64,000 bases of DNA from Paractinoplanes durhamensis (GTDB lineage Bacteria; Actinomycetota; Actinomycetes; Mycobacteriales; Micromonosporaceae), in contig NZ_BOML01000070.1 of the NCBI RefSeq assembly GCF_016862175.1, positions 1-64,000 of the forward strand, in the 5' to 3' direction. Below, piece by piece: positions 49,466 to 57,284 of the stretch. How positions within the stretch are numbered: the first letter of the stretch is position 1; every line of letters begins with the position of its first letter. Below the pieces are notes generated by a model, which worked only from the letters and a program-made list of their open reading frames with translations, made no database searches and was not told where the DNA came from. The translations under genes were made by a program, and so were the position numbers.

Positions 49466-50562
49466 CGAGGGAGTCCGAGCACGCGCTGGGCGAGGATGCC
49501 GCGCTGGATCTCGTTGGTGCCCGCGTAGATCGGGCCGGCCAGGGCGAACAGATAGCCGTCGGTCCACGCCGCGTCGGTCTCGGCGTGCGGGCCGAGCAGG
49601 TCGAGCGCGGTCTCGTGCAGGGACACGTCCAGCTCGGACCAGAACAGCTTGGTGAAGCTCGCCTCGGCGGGGGAGTCGAGGGCGGCGAAGGCGCGCATCC
49701 GGTACGCCTGGGCGCCGATCCAAGCATCCACGACCCGATCCCGCAGGGCCTGCTCCTCGTGCTCCGGCCACAGCTCGATCAGGCGCTGGGCGGCGGCCAT
49801 GAACCGGCCGGGGGCGCGCAGGCTGAGGCCGCGCTCGTGCCCGGCGGTGCTCATCGCCACCCGCCAGCCGTCGCCGGGCTCGCCGATCACGTCCGCGTCG
49901 GGGACGAACACGTCGTCCAGGAAGATCTCGGCGAAGCCGGGGTCGCCGTCGAGCTGCCGGATCGGCCGCACGGTCACCCCGGGGGCGCGCAGGTCGAACA
50001 TCAGGTAGGTGAGACCGCGATGCCGACCGGCGCCGGGGTCGGAGCGGAACAACCCGAACGCCCGGTCGGCCACCACCGCGCGCGAACTCCACGTCTTCTG
50101 GCCGGACAACAGCCAGCCACCCTCGGCGCGCTGGGCCCGGGAGCGGATGGCGGCCAGGTCGCTGCCGGCCTCCGGCTCGGACCAGGCCTGCGCCCACACC
50201 TGGTCGGCCCGGGCCATCGGCGGCAGGATGCGGTCGCGCTGCTCCGGCGTGCCGTGCGCGAGCAGGGTCGGGGCGAGCAGGAACAGGCCGTTCTGGCCGA
50301 TCCGGGCCGGGGCGTGGGCGGCGTGGTACTCCTCGTCGAACAGCAGGGCGTGCAGCGGCGGGACGGCCCGGCCACCGTAGCGCTCCGGCCAGGACACCAC
50401 CGCGAGGCCCGCGTCGGCCAGCCGGTGCTCCCAGGCGCGGTGCGCGGCGTCGCCGGCCGGGGTGTCGACGCTGGGCAGCGGCTCGGCCGGGACGTTCGCG
50501 GCCAGCCAGGCGCGCACCTCGGCCCGGAAGGCGACGGCCTCCGCGGGCAGGTCGAGGTTCAT
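49462..50562 (-). CDS. fadE31: Acyl-CoA dehydrogenase, FadE31-like
   Basis: This 366-residue full-length acyl-CoA dehydrogenase has AWSEPEAGSDLAAIRSRA near residue 125 for flavin contact, LSGQKTWSSRAVVADRAFGLFR, and C-terminal YAGTNEIQRGILAQRVLGLPR. It is the longest of the three ACADs here and matches FadE31 in size and position. It acts in degradation of the HIP-derived C/D-ring CoA esters. The ATG overlaps the enoyl-CoA hydratase stop (ATGA). Confidence 0.77.
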   Translation of the reverse strand: MNLDLPAEAVAFRAEVRAWLAANVPAEPLPSVDTPAGDAAHRAWEHRLADAGLAVVSWPERYGGRAVPPLHALLFDEEYHAAHAPARIGQNGLFLLAPTLLAHGTPEQRDRILPPMARADQVWAQAWSEPEAGSDLAAIRSRAQRAEGGWLLSGQKTWSSRAVVADRAFGLFRSDPGAGRHRGLTYLMFDLRAPGVTVRPIRQLDGDPGFAEIFLDDVFVPDADVIGEPGDGWRVAMSTAGHERGLSLRAPGRFMAAAQRLIELWPEHEEQALRDRVVDAWIGAQAYRMRAFAALDSPAEASFTKLFWSELDVSLHETALDLLGPHAETDAAWTDGYLFALAGPIYAGTNEIQRGILAQRVLGLPR

Positions 50563-51395
50563 GAGGAGGCTTTCTTCATGGCGGCCGGGTCGAGGCCGGC
50601 GAGGGGGTTGCCGGTGACCTCGGCGTTGTGCGCGTGCGCGACGTGGTGCAGGCCGAAGACCGAGTCCATGCCGGCTCGCATGCCCATCAGGTCCTCGCAC
50701 TGGTTGACCGCGCGCTTGGCCAGGGCGAGGCCGAACGGCGGCATCGCGGCGATCCGCTCGGCCAGCGCGAGCACCGCGGGCTCGAGCTCGGCGCGCGGCA
50801 CCACGCGATTGACCATGCCGATCTCGTACGCCCGGCGGGCGTCGAAGCGGTCGCCGGTGAACAGCACCTCGCGGGCGAAGCGGGGGCCGAGCATCCACGG
50901 ATGCGCGAAATACTCGACGCCGGGGATGCCCATCCGCAGCACCGGGTCGGCGAAGAACGCGTCCTCGGCCGCCACGATCAGGTCGCACACCCAGGCCAGC
51001 ATCAGGCCGCCGGCGATGCAGGCACCCTGCACCATGGCGATCACCGGTTTCGGGATCTCCCGCCACCGCCGGCACATGCCGAGGTAGACCTCGACCTCGC
51101 GGGCGTAGCGGCGGTCGGCACCTTCCTTGCCGGTGTGGTCCCACCAGATCGCCGCGCGCCGGGGGAACTCGATGTCGGCGTCCCGCTCGGGGGTGCCGAT
51201 GTCGTGGCCGGCCGAGAAGTGCTCGCCCGCCCCGGCCAGCACGATCACCCGGACCTCGTCGTCGTCGACGGCCCGGGTGAACGCGGCGTCCAGGGCGTAC
51301 GTCATCGCCGAGTTCTGCGCGTTGCGGTAGCGCGGCCGGTTCATCGTCACCAGCGCGACCACGCCGCGGCGTTCGTAGCGCACCTCGTCAGCCAT
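50559..51395 (-). CDS. Enoyl-CoA hydratase/isomerase family protein
   Basis: This 278-residue crotonase-fold protein has the oxyanion-hole segments AGEHFSAGHDIG near residue 62 and ACIAGGLMLAWVCDLIVAAED near 125. GIPGVEYFAHPWMLG follows and holds the position of the catalytic acids. An insert of about 15 residues (RRAAIWWDHTGKEGADRRYAREVEVY) precedes the second segment. It lies between fadD3 and fadE31, a place with no crotonase in M. tuberculosis, and overlaps both. It likely hydrates an enoyl-CoA made by the neighbouring dehydrogenases. Confidence 0.83.
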   Translation of the reverse strand: MADEVRYERRGVVALVTMNRPRYRNAQNSAMTYALDAAFTRAVDDDEVRVIVLAGAGEHFSAGHDIGTPERDADIEFPRRAAIWWDHTGKEGADRRYAREVEVYLGMCRRWREIPKPVIAMVQGACIAGGLMLAWVCDLIVAAEDAFFADPVLRMGIPGVEYFAHPWMLGPRFAREVLFTGDRFDARRAYEIGMVNRVVPRAELEPAVLALAERIAAMPPFGLALAKRAVNQCEDLMGMRAGMDSVFGLHHVAHAHNAEVTGNPLAGLDPAAMKKASS

Positions 51396-52983
51396 CGGCC
51401 GCCTCCGTCCGCAGCAGGTATTTGAGGACCTTGCCGGAGGCGTTGTGCGGCAGCTCGGCGCGCAGCTCGACCGAGCGCGGCACCTTGTAGCCGGCCAGCC
51501 GGCCCCGGCAGAACTCGATCACCTCGGGCTCGGTGAGCGGGTGGCCGGGGCGGCCCACCACGAACGCCTTGCCGACCTCGCCGAGCCGGGCGTCGGCGAC
51601 CCCGATCACCGCGGACTCGGCCACCCCGGGCAGCGCGGCCAGGGCGCGCTCCACCTCGGCCGGGTAGACGTTGAAGCCGCCGCAGATATACATGTCCTTG
51701 AGCCGGTCGGTGATCGTCAGGTAGCCGTTGTCGTCGAGCCGGCCGATGTCGCCGGTGTGCAGCCACCCGTCGGCGTCGATCGCGGCGGCGGTGGCGTCCG
51801 GGTCGTCCAGGTAGCCGAGCATCATGTTGGGCCCGCGCAGCAACACTTCCCCACCGGACTCCGCGATCCGCACTTCGAAGCCGGCGGCGGCCCGCCCGCA
51901 GGTCTCAGCCACGGTTCGCGCGTCGTCGCCGGGCCGGCACATGGTGGCCACCACCGCCTCGGTCAGCCCGTACGCGGTGAGCACGTCGGCGCCCAGCTCC
52001 TTGCGCATCCGGTCGACCAGGGCCGGCGGGACGGTGGCCGCGCCGGTCACCGCGAGGCGCAGGCTCGCCAGGTCGGCCCGGTCGGCGTCGGGGTGGTCCA
52101 TCAGGCTGGTGTAGAGGGTGGGCGGGCCGGGCAGCACGGTGATCCGTTCGGCGCCGATCAGCGCCCGCGTGCGCGGCACGTCGAACACCGCCTGCGGCAC
52201 GATGGTGGCGCCGCTGACCACGCAGGCCAGGATGCCGGCCTTGAGGCCGAAGCTGTGGAAGAACGGGTTGACCACCAGGTAGCGGTCGTCGGGGGTCAAC
52301 CCGGCGATGCCGGCCCAGGCGGCGGCCACCGCCAAAGACTGCCGGTGCGCGCTCATCACGCCCTTGCTGCGGCCGGTCGTGCCCGATGTGAAGAGGATGT
52401 CGGCGACCGCGTCGGGCTCCACCGCGGCGGCGCGGGCGTCGGCCTCCCGATCGTCGATCGCGTCGCCGCCGGCCAGAAACTCGGGCCAGCCGCCGGGGAG
52501 CTGGACGATCAGGCCGGGAAGCGGTGTGCCCGCGGGGAGCTGGACGTCATGGCCGGGAAGTGGTGTGCCCGCGGGGAGCTGGACGTCAGGGCCGGCAAGT
52601 GGTGAGCCCGCGGCGGCGGCGCGCAGGGCCGCGAGCCGGTCGGTGCCGAGGAACGGGCCGACCACGACCAGACCACGGGCGCCGCTGCGCCGGATCACGT
52701 CGAGCGCCTCGACGCCGGTGAACCGGGTGTTGACCGGCACCAGGGTGACGCCGGCGTAGCTCGCGCCGAGCGCGGCCAGCACCCACTGCGCGGAGTTCGG
52801 CGCCCAGAGCGCCAGGCGGTCGCCCGGCTGCAATCCGGCGGCGATCAGGGCCCGTGCCACCCGGCGAACCTCGGCGAGGAGTTGCTCGTAGTCGAGCCGC
52901 TCGGCGCCCGGCTCGACCAGGGCCGGCGACGAACCGAACGCACGGGCCGCGCTGGTTATGGCGGCCGGAATCGTCGAGTCCAC
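51388..52983 (-). CDS. fadD3: HIP-CoA ligase FadD3
   Basis: This 531-residue AMP-forming acyl-CoA synthetase aligns closely with M. tuberculosis FadD3. Shared segments include ILFTSGTTGRSKGVMSAHRQSL (P-loop), TVLPGPPTLYTSLMDHPD, TAYGLTEA, GWLHTGDIGRLDDNGYLTITDRLKDMY and the catalytic lysine in HNASGKVLKYLL. FadD3 activates the C/D-ring propanoate HIP with CoA, the first step of C/D-ring breakdown. It is about 24 residues longer than the mycobacterial enzyme because of a threefold 13-residue repeat near residues 125-163. The GTG start faces fadE30 across a KstR2-type box. Confidence 0.9.
   Translation of the reverse strand: MDSTIPAAITSAARAFGSSPALVEPGAERLDYEQLLAEVRRVARALIAAGLQPGDRLALWAPNSAQWVLAALGASYAGVTLVPVNTRFTGVEALDVIRRSGARGLVVVGPFLGTDRLAALRAAAAGSPLAGPDVQLPAGTPLPGHDVQLPAGTPLPGLIVQLPGGWPEFLAGGDAIDDREADARAAAVEPDAVADILFTSGTTGRSKGVMSAHRQSLAVAAAWAGIAGLTPDDRYLVVNPFFHSFGLKAGILACVVSGATIVPQAVFDVPRTRALIGAERITVLPGPPTLYTSLMDHPDADRADLASLRLAVTGAATVPPALVDRMRKELGADVLTAYGLTEAVVATMCRPGDDARTVAETCGRAAAGFEVRIAESGGEVLLRGPNMMLGYLDDPDATAAAIDADGWLHTGDIGRLDDNGYLTITDRLKDMYICGGFNVYPAEVERALAALPGVAESAVIGVADARLGEVGKAFVVGRPGHPLTEPEVIEFCRGRLAGYKVPRSVELRAELPHNASGKVLKYLLRTEAADG
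52495..52611. repeat. Three 39-bp tandem repeats inside fadD3
   Basis: Units 52495-52533, 52534-52572 and 52573-52611 each begin GGGGAGCTGGACG and end CCCGC on the plus strand. They differ from each other at only a few positions. Each encodes 13 residues (VQLPAGTPLPG core), so the frame is kept. They lie where other FadD3 proteins have a short variable loop. Confidence 0.9.
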
Positions 52984-53043
52984 CAGCCCTCCTGAAGATC
53001 CAGCACTGCCTCTCGAAGATCCAGAACAGTGGATGCGAAACCA

Positions 53044-53057
53044 AGCAAGTGCTTGGT
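53044..53057. promoter_or_regulatory. KstR2-type box AGCAAGTGCTTGGT
   Basis: It fits the KstR2 consensus AnCAAGnnCTTGnT and lies between divergent fadD3 and fadE30, the same place as in mycobacteria. The kstR2 gene itself is not in the window. Confidence 0.85.
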
Positions 53058-53093
53058 AGGGTGAGCGTACGCGTGGAGCAGGAGGCGACGCCA

Positions 53094-54251
53094 GTGGACG
53101 AAGACCGGGAGTTCCGGCGCGAGATCCGGGACTGGTTCGCCGCCAATGTCACCGACGATCTGCGCGGTGCGGGTGGCGCCGGCCGGGAAAATGAGGCCTT
53201 CGAGCAGCGCTCGGAGTTCGCCCGACGGCTGGCCGCGGCGGGCTGGTCCACCCTGGCCTGGCCGGCCGAGCACGGCGGGCAGGGCGCGTCGCTGGCGCGG
53301 CAGGTGATCTTCCACGAGGAATACGCACGGTCCGGTGCCCCCGGCCGGGTCGACCACATCGGGCTCACCATGGTCGGGCCCACGCTCATCGCGCTCGGCA
53401 CGCCCGCGCAGCGGCAGCGGTTCCTGCCCGGGATCGCCACGGCCACCGAGCTGTGGTGCCAGGGCTACTCCGAGCCCGGGGCCGGCTCCGACCTGGCCGC
53501 GGTCACCACCCGCGCCCGGCTCGACGGCGACCAGTGGGTGATCACCGGGCAGAAGGTGTGGACGTCGCTCGCGCACGTGGCCGACTGGTGTTTCATGCTG
53601 GTCCGCACCGCGCCGGTCCCCGACGGGGCGTCCCGGCACGCCGGGCTGTCCTATCTGCTCGTGCCGATGCGCCAGGCCGGGATCACGGTGCGGCCGATCC
53701 GGCAGCTCACCGGGGACAGCGAGTTCAACGAGGTCTTCTTCGACGAGGCGCGCACCGAGCGCGACCTGGTGGTGGGGGAGCCCGGCCAGGGCTGGCGGGT
53801 GGCGATGGCGACGCTCGGCTTCGAGCGCGGCGCGGCCACCGTCGGGCAGCAGGTCGGCTTCCAGCGTGATCTCGACGACCTGGTGGCGCTGGCCCGGCGC
53901 ACCGGCGTGGCCGACGACCCGGCCGTCCGCGAGCGGCTGACCCGGGCCTGGATCGACCTGACCGTGCTGCGGGCGCACACCCTGCGGGTGCTGGCCGCGC
54001 CGCCCGCGGCCGGCACCGCGACGGTGATCAAGCTGCTCTGGTCGCGGTGGCGGCAGGGGCTCGGCGAGCTGGCGATGACCGTGCTCGGGCCGCGCGGGGT
54101 GGCCGCCGCGCCCGGCGACGACGAGGCCGACCGCTGGCGGCGGCTGTTCCTGTTCAGCCGGGCCGACACCATCTACGGCGGCTCCAACGAGATCCAGCGC
54201 GGCATCCTCGCCGAGCGGGTCCTCGGCCTGCCCCGCCAGGACCGCCGGTGA
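53094..54251 (+). CDS. fadE30: Acyl-CoA dehydrogenase FadE30
   Basis: This 385-residue acyl-CoA dehydrogenase has the same length as M. tuberculosis FadE30. It has GYSEPGAGSDLAAVTTRARLDGDQW near residue 125, ITGQKVWTSLAHVADWCFMLVRT and C-terminal YGGSNEIQRGILAERVLGLPR. FadE30 desaturates HIP-CoA-derived 5-OH-HIP-CoA in C/D-ring breakdown. The GTG at 53094 is chosen because AGGAGG stands nine bases before it; a GTG at 53073 is in frame but has no such site. It overlaps ipdF by GTGA. Confidence 0.88.
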   Translation: MDEDREFRREIRDWFAANVTDDLRGAGGAGRENEAFEQRSEFARRLAAAGWSTLAWPAEHGGQGASLARQVIFHEEYARSGAPGRVDHIGLTMVGPTLIALGTPAQRQRFLPGIATATELWCQGYSEPGAGSDLAAVTTRARLDGDQWVITGQKVWTSLAHVADWCFMLVRTAPVPDGASRHAGLSYLLVPMRQAGITVRPIRQLTGDSEFNEVFFDEARTERDLVVGEPGQGWRVAMATLGFERGAATVGQQVGFQRDLDDLVALARRTGVADDPAVRERLTRAWIDLTVLRAHTLRVLAAPPAAGTATVIKLLWSRWRQGLGELAMTVLGPRGVAAAPGDDEADRWRRLFLFSRADTIYGGSNEIQRGILAERVLGLPRQDRR

Positions 54252-55021
54252 TCGCCCCGCCGGCCGGGCACGGGCTCCTCGACGGGAAGGTCGTCGTGGT
54301 GACCGCGGCGGCCGGCACCGGGATCGGAGCTGCCATCGCCGAGCGATGTCTGGTCGAGGGCGCCCTGGTGGTGATCAGCGACAACCACGAGCGGCGGCTT
54401 GCGGAGGCGGGCGTTCGGCTGACGGAGGCGTACGGGAAAAAGGTTTTGACCCTGGTCTGTGATGTCACCGATGACGATGCCGTGCGTGGGCTGGTGGCGG
54501 GGGCGGCCGAGGAGTTCGGGCGGATCGATGTGATGATCAACAACGCCGGGCTGGGCGGCCGGCGGGCGGTCACCGAGATGACCGACAGTGAGTGGGAGCG
54601 GGTCCTCGATGTCACGCTGAGCGGCACTTTTCGCTGCACCCGGGCCGCGCTGCGGCAGATGATCGCGCAGGGTGACGGCGGGGTGGTGGTCAACAACGCC
54701 TCGGTGCTGGGCTGGCGGGCGCAGGCCGGGCAGGCGCACTACGCGGCGGCGAAGGCCGGGGTCATGGCGTTCACCCGATGCGTCGCGCTCGACGTGGCCG
54801 GGCACGGCATCCGGGTCAACGCGGTGGCGCCGAGCCTCGCCGAGCATCCGTTCCTGAGCAGGGTGATGAGCGAGCCCGAGCTGGCCGAGCTGGCCCGGCG
54901 GGAGGCGTTCGGGCGGGCCGCGCAGCCGTGGGAGGTGGCGACCGTGGTGGCGTTCCTGGCCAGCGACTATTCGTCCTACCTCACCGGCGAGGTGATCTCG
55001 GTGAGCAGTCAGCATCCCTGA
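54248..55021 (+). CDS. ipdF: Short-chain dehydrogenase IpdF
   Basis: This 257-residue SDR is close to M. tuberculosis Rv3559c (IpdF). GHGLLDGKVVVVTAAAGTGIG is the NAD motif, NNAGLGG follows, then VNNASVLGWRAQAGQAHYAAAKAGVMA with the Ser-Tyr-Lys catalytic set. The C terminus SSYLTGEVISVSSQHP is almost identical. It oxidises the 5-hydroxyl of 5-OH-HIP-CoA. It is coupled to fadE30 and forms the KstR2-type unit opposite fadD3. Confidence 0.92.
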   Translation: MIAPPAGHGLLDGKVVVVTAAAGTGIGAAIAERCLVEGALVVISDNHERRLAEAGVRLTEAYGKKVLTLVCDVTDDDAVRGLVAGAAEEFGRIDVMINNAGLGGRRAVTEMTDSEWERVLDVTLSGTFRCTRAALRQMIAQGDGGVVVNNASVLGWRAQAGQAHYAAAKAGVMAFTRCVALDVAGHGIRVNAVAPSLAEHPFLSRVMSEPELAELARREAFGRAAQPWEVATVVAFLASDYSSYLTGEVISVSSQHP

Positions 55022-55047
55022 AGGCTGGACGTTACGGGCCAGTAAAC

Positions 55048-55061
55048 TGTAACGTGTTCCA
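55048..55061. promoter_or_regulatory. KstR-like box TGTAACGTGTTCCA
   Basis: It fits TnnAACnnGTTnnA at every fixed position and lies 18 bases before the ATG of the DUF3068 gene, with GGAGG between. Confidence 0.7.
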
Positions 55062-55079
55062 CCTCACAGGAGGTGCACG

Positions 55080-56090
55080 ATGCGGCGAGCTACTGGTGCA
55101 GTTCTCGTTGGTGTTGGCCTGCTCAGCGTCATTTTTGCCGGAGTTCTGGCGTGGGTGATCGTCCCCTCGCAGAAACAGGTTCCTACCGATTACAAACCCG
55201 CCGACGTGACGGTCGAGGCGCCCGGCGCCACCTTCGTCGCGGCCCAGCTGTCGGCCACCGGCCCGCAGGTGTCCGTGCAGCACGGCACGCTGCGGTCGAC
55301 GACCGTCGTCACCCCCGACCCGAAGGCCGCGGCCAGTCTCGACAACACGCTGATCTGGGGCGCGGCGCAGACCACCACCTGGGTCGAGTCGAGCGTGCCG
55401 ATCAGCCAGGCCGAGAGCAGGATCGCGCTCGACCAGGTGTCCGGGGCGGCGGTGCCGTGGGCCGGGCAGTGCTACTTCGAGGCGCAGATGGACCCGTCGA
55501 AGAACACCGGCTGCGTGCCGGGCAGCATCACGTTCACCGGCCAGCTCTATCTGTTCCCGTTCGACACCCAGAAGAAGGAATATCAATACTGGGAGGGCGC
55601 GCTGCGCACGGCGCTGCCGATCGCCTACCGGGGCACCGAGAAGATCGACGGCCTCACCACCTACCGCTTCGAGCAGGCCGTGCCGAAGACCGACCTGCCG
55701 GCCGACGCGGCGACCATGGCCGGCCTGCTGGCCTTCCTGGCGCCCGGCGCGCGCACCGGCACGATGTCCTACGAGGGCTCGCGCACGCTGTGGGTGGAGC
55801 CGATGACCGGGGCGATCGTGGCCTACCAGGAGCGGCAGCACCGCGAGGTCGTGCCGGACACCGGGGCGACCGTGGTGCTGCTCGACGCGACCTTCAAGTA
55901 CGACCAGGCCACCGCCAAGGCCATCCTCGACGACGCCCGCGACGGCCGCTCCCAGCTGCTGCTCCTGGGCCGCTACCTGCCGATCGGCCTGCTCGTCCTC
56001 GGCGTGCTGCTGGTGCTGGGCGGGGTGCTGCTGCTGCGGCGCCGCGCGACGGCCGGCCCGCAGCCCGCGGAGCTCACAACCGCTCGATGA
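55080..56090 (+). CDS. DUF3068 membrane-anchored extracellular protein
   Basis: This 336-residue protein has an N-terminal membrane helix (AVLVGVGLLSVIFAGVLAWVIV), a large extracellular beta-rich part and a second helix near the C terminus (YLPIGLLVLGVLLVLGGVLLL), followed by an Arg-rich cytoplasmic end. This topology and segments such as YRGTEKIDGLTTYRFEQ and GTMSYEGSRTLWVEPMTGAIVAYQE fit the actinobacterial DUF3068 family, whose role is unknown. Its KstR-like box places it in the steroid regulon, so a part in steroid contact or uptake is possible. It overlaps fadA5 by 17 bases, tail to tail. Confidence 0.8.
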   Translation: MRRATGAVLVGVGLLSVIFAGVLAWVIVPSQKQVPTDYKPADVTVEAPGATFVAAQLSATGPQVSVQHGTLRSTTVVTPDPKAAASLDNTLIWGAAQTTTWVESSVPISQAESRIALDQVSGAAVPWAGQCYFEAQMDPSKNTGCVPGSITFTGQLYLFPFDTQKKEYQYWEGALRTALPIAYRGTEKIDGLTTYRFEQAVPKTDLPADAATMAGLLAFLAPGARTGTMSYEGSRTLWVEPMTGAIVAYQERQHREVVPDTGATVVLLDATFKYDQATAKAILDDARDGRSQLLLLGRYLPIGLLVLGVLLVLGGVLLLRRRATAGPQPAELTTAR

Positions 56091-57189
56091 CGGTGGCGGT
56101 GGACATCGCGCCGCCGGCACACATGGTGACCAGCGCGGTGCCACCGCCCGACCGTTCCAGCTCGTGCAGGGCGGTGGTGAGCAGCCGGGCGCCGGTGCTG
56201 CCGACCGGGTGGCCGAGGGCGATCGCACCGCCGTTGGGGTTGACCCGGGCCGGGTCGGCCCGGTGCACGCTCAGCCAGGAGAGCACCACGCTCGCGAAGG
56301 CCTCGTTCACCTCGACCACGTCGAGGTCGTCGATCTTCATCCCGGTGCGGGCCAGCACCCGGTCGGTGGCCGCGATCGGCCCGTCCAGGTGGTAGTAGGG
56401 CTCGGCGCCGACCAGGCACTGGGCCAGGATCCGGGCCCGCGGCCGCAGGCCCAGCCGGCGGGCCAGGCCGAGGTCCATCAGCAGGACCGCGGCCGCGCCG
56501 TCGGAGATCTGCGAGGACGTGCCGGCGGTGTGCCGGCCGTCCGGCAGGACCGGCCGCAGCCCGGCGAGGCCGGCCGCGGTGGTGTCGCGCAGGCCCTGGT
56601 CGCGGGTGACCTCGCCGACCGGCACCACCTCGCGGTCGAAGCGGCCCTCCTGCCAGGCGCGGGCCGCATTGGCCTGCGAGCGCACCCCGAAGCCGTCCAG
56701 GTCGGCGCGGGTCAGGCCGCGCTTGTCGGCGATCCGCTCGGCCGCCACGTATTGATTGGGCAGGTCGATCGCCCACGAATCGGGGCGGGGGAGGCCGGCG
56801 TCGCCGAGGTTGGCGCGCAGCGGGACGCGGCTCATCGACTCCACCCCGCAGGCGACGCCGGCCTCGATGGCGTCCGCCGCGATCAGGCCGGCGATCAGGT
56901 GGGCGGCGTGCTGCGCCGAGCCGCACTGGGCGTCGATCGTCGCGCAGCCGGTGGTGTGCGGCAGGCCGGCGTGCAGCCACGCCGTACGCGTCACGTTGTT
57001 GCTCTGCTCGCCGCCCTGCGTGACGCAGCCGCCGATGGCCTGCTCGACCAGGGCCGGGTCGAGGCCGGTGCGGTCGAGCAGCGCGCGCTGCGCCGCACCG
57101 AGCAACTCGGCCGGGTGCAGACCGGCCAGCCAGCCGCCACGACGGCCGATCGGGGTACGGACCGCTTCGACGATCACCGGAACGCCCAC
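56074..57189 (-). CDS. fadA5: Steroid side-chain thiolase FadA5
   Basis: This 371-residue thiolase matches M. tuberculosis FadA5 throughout, from VGVPVIVEAVRTPIGRRGGWL. The acyl-Cys lies in DAQCGSAQHAAH (about Cys89), and VNPNGGAIALGHPVG and ALVTMCAGGAMSTATVIERL close the active site. FadA5 cleaves acetyl-CoA from the 3-oxo-cholesterol side-chain CoA ester. I choose the GTG at 57189: GGAG stands a few bases before it and it fits the mycobacterial start. An ATG at 57201 is possible. A KstR box lies just upstream. Confidence 0.9.
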   Translation of the reverse strand: MGVPVIVEAVRTPIGRRGGWLAGLHPAELLGAAQRALLDRTGLDPALVEQAIGGCVTQGGEQSNNVTRTAWLHAGLPHTTGCATIDAQCGSAQHAAHLIAGLIAADAIEAGVACGVESMSRVPLRANLGDAGLPRPDSWAIDLPNQYVAAERIADKRGLTRADLDGFGVRSQANAARAWQEGRFDREVVPVGEVTRDQGLRDTTAAGLAGLRPVLPDGRHTAGTSSQISDGAAAVLLMDLGLARRLGLRPRARILAQCLVGAEPYYHLDGPIAATDRVLARTGMKIDDLDVVEVNEAFASVVLSWLSVHRADPARVNPNGGAIALGHPVGSTGARLLTTALHELERSGGGTALVTMCAGGAMSTATVIERL

Positions 57190-57204
57190 GAGGCTCTCCA
57201 TTCC

Positions 57205-57218
57205 TAGAACGTGTTCTC
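57205..57218. promoter_or_regulatory. KstR box TAGAACGTGTTCTC before fadA5
   Basis: It matches the box before kshA/hsaA at 13 of 14 positions and lies 15 bases before the preferred fadA5 start, on the fadA5 side of the gap to cyp125. Confidence 0.75.
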
Positions 57219-57260
57219 ATCTCAAGCTACCGTCGTACGTGCCAGGCGTGTTTGAATCGG

Positions 57261-57274
57261 TAGAACTTGTTTCT
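57261..57274. promoter_or_regulatory. KstR-like box TAGAACTTGTTTCT before cyp125
   Basis: AAC-N2-GTT spacing and the left arm are as in other boxes, but the right arm carries one extra base (GTTTCTA in place of GTTCTA). It lies 10 bases before the cyp125 GTG and probably binds KstR more weakly. Confidence 0.6.
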
Positions 57275-57284
57275 AGGAGGAGTC

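Noticed and set aside
53073..53094. Upstream GTG (53073) as the fadE30 start
   Set aside because: AGGAGG lies between the two GTG codons at the right distance for 53094, and that start gives the usual family length.
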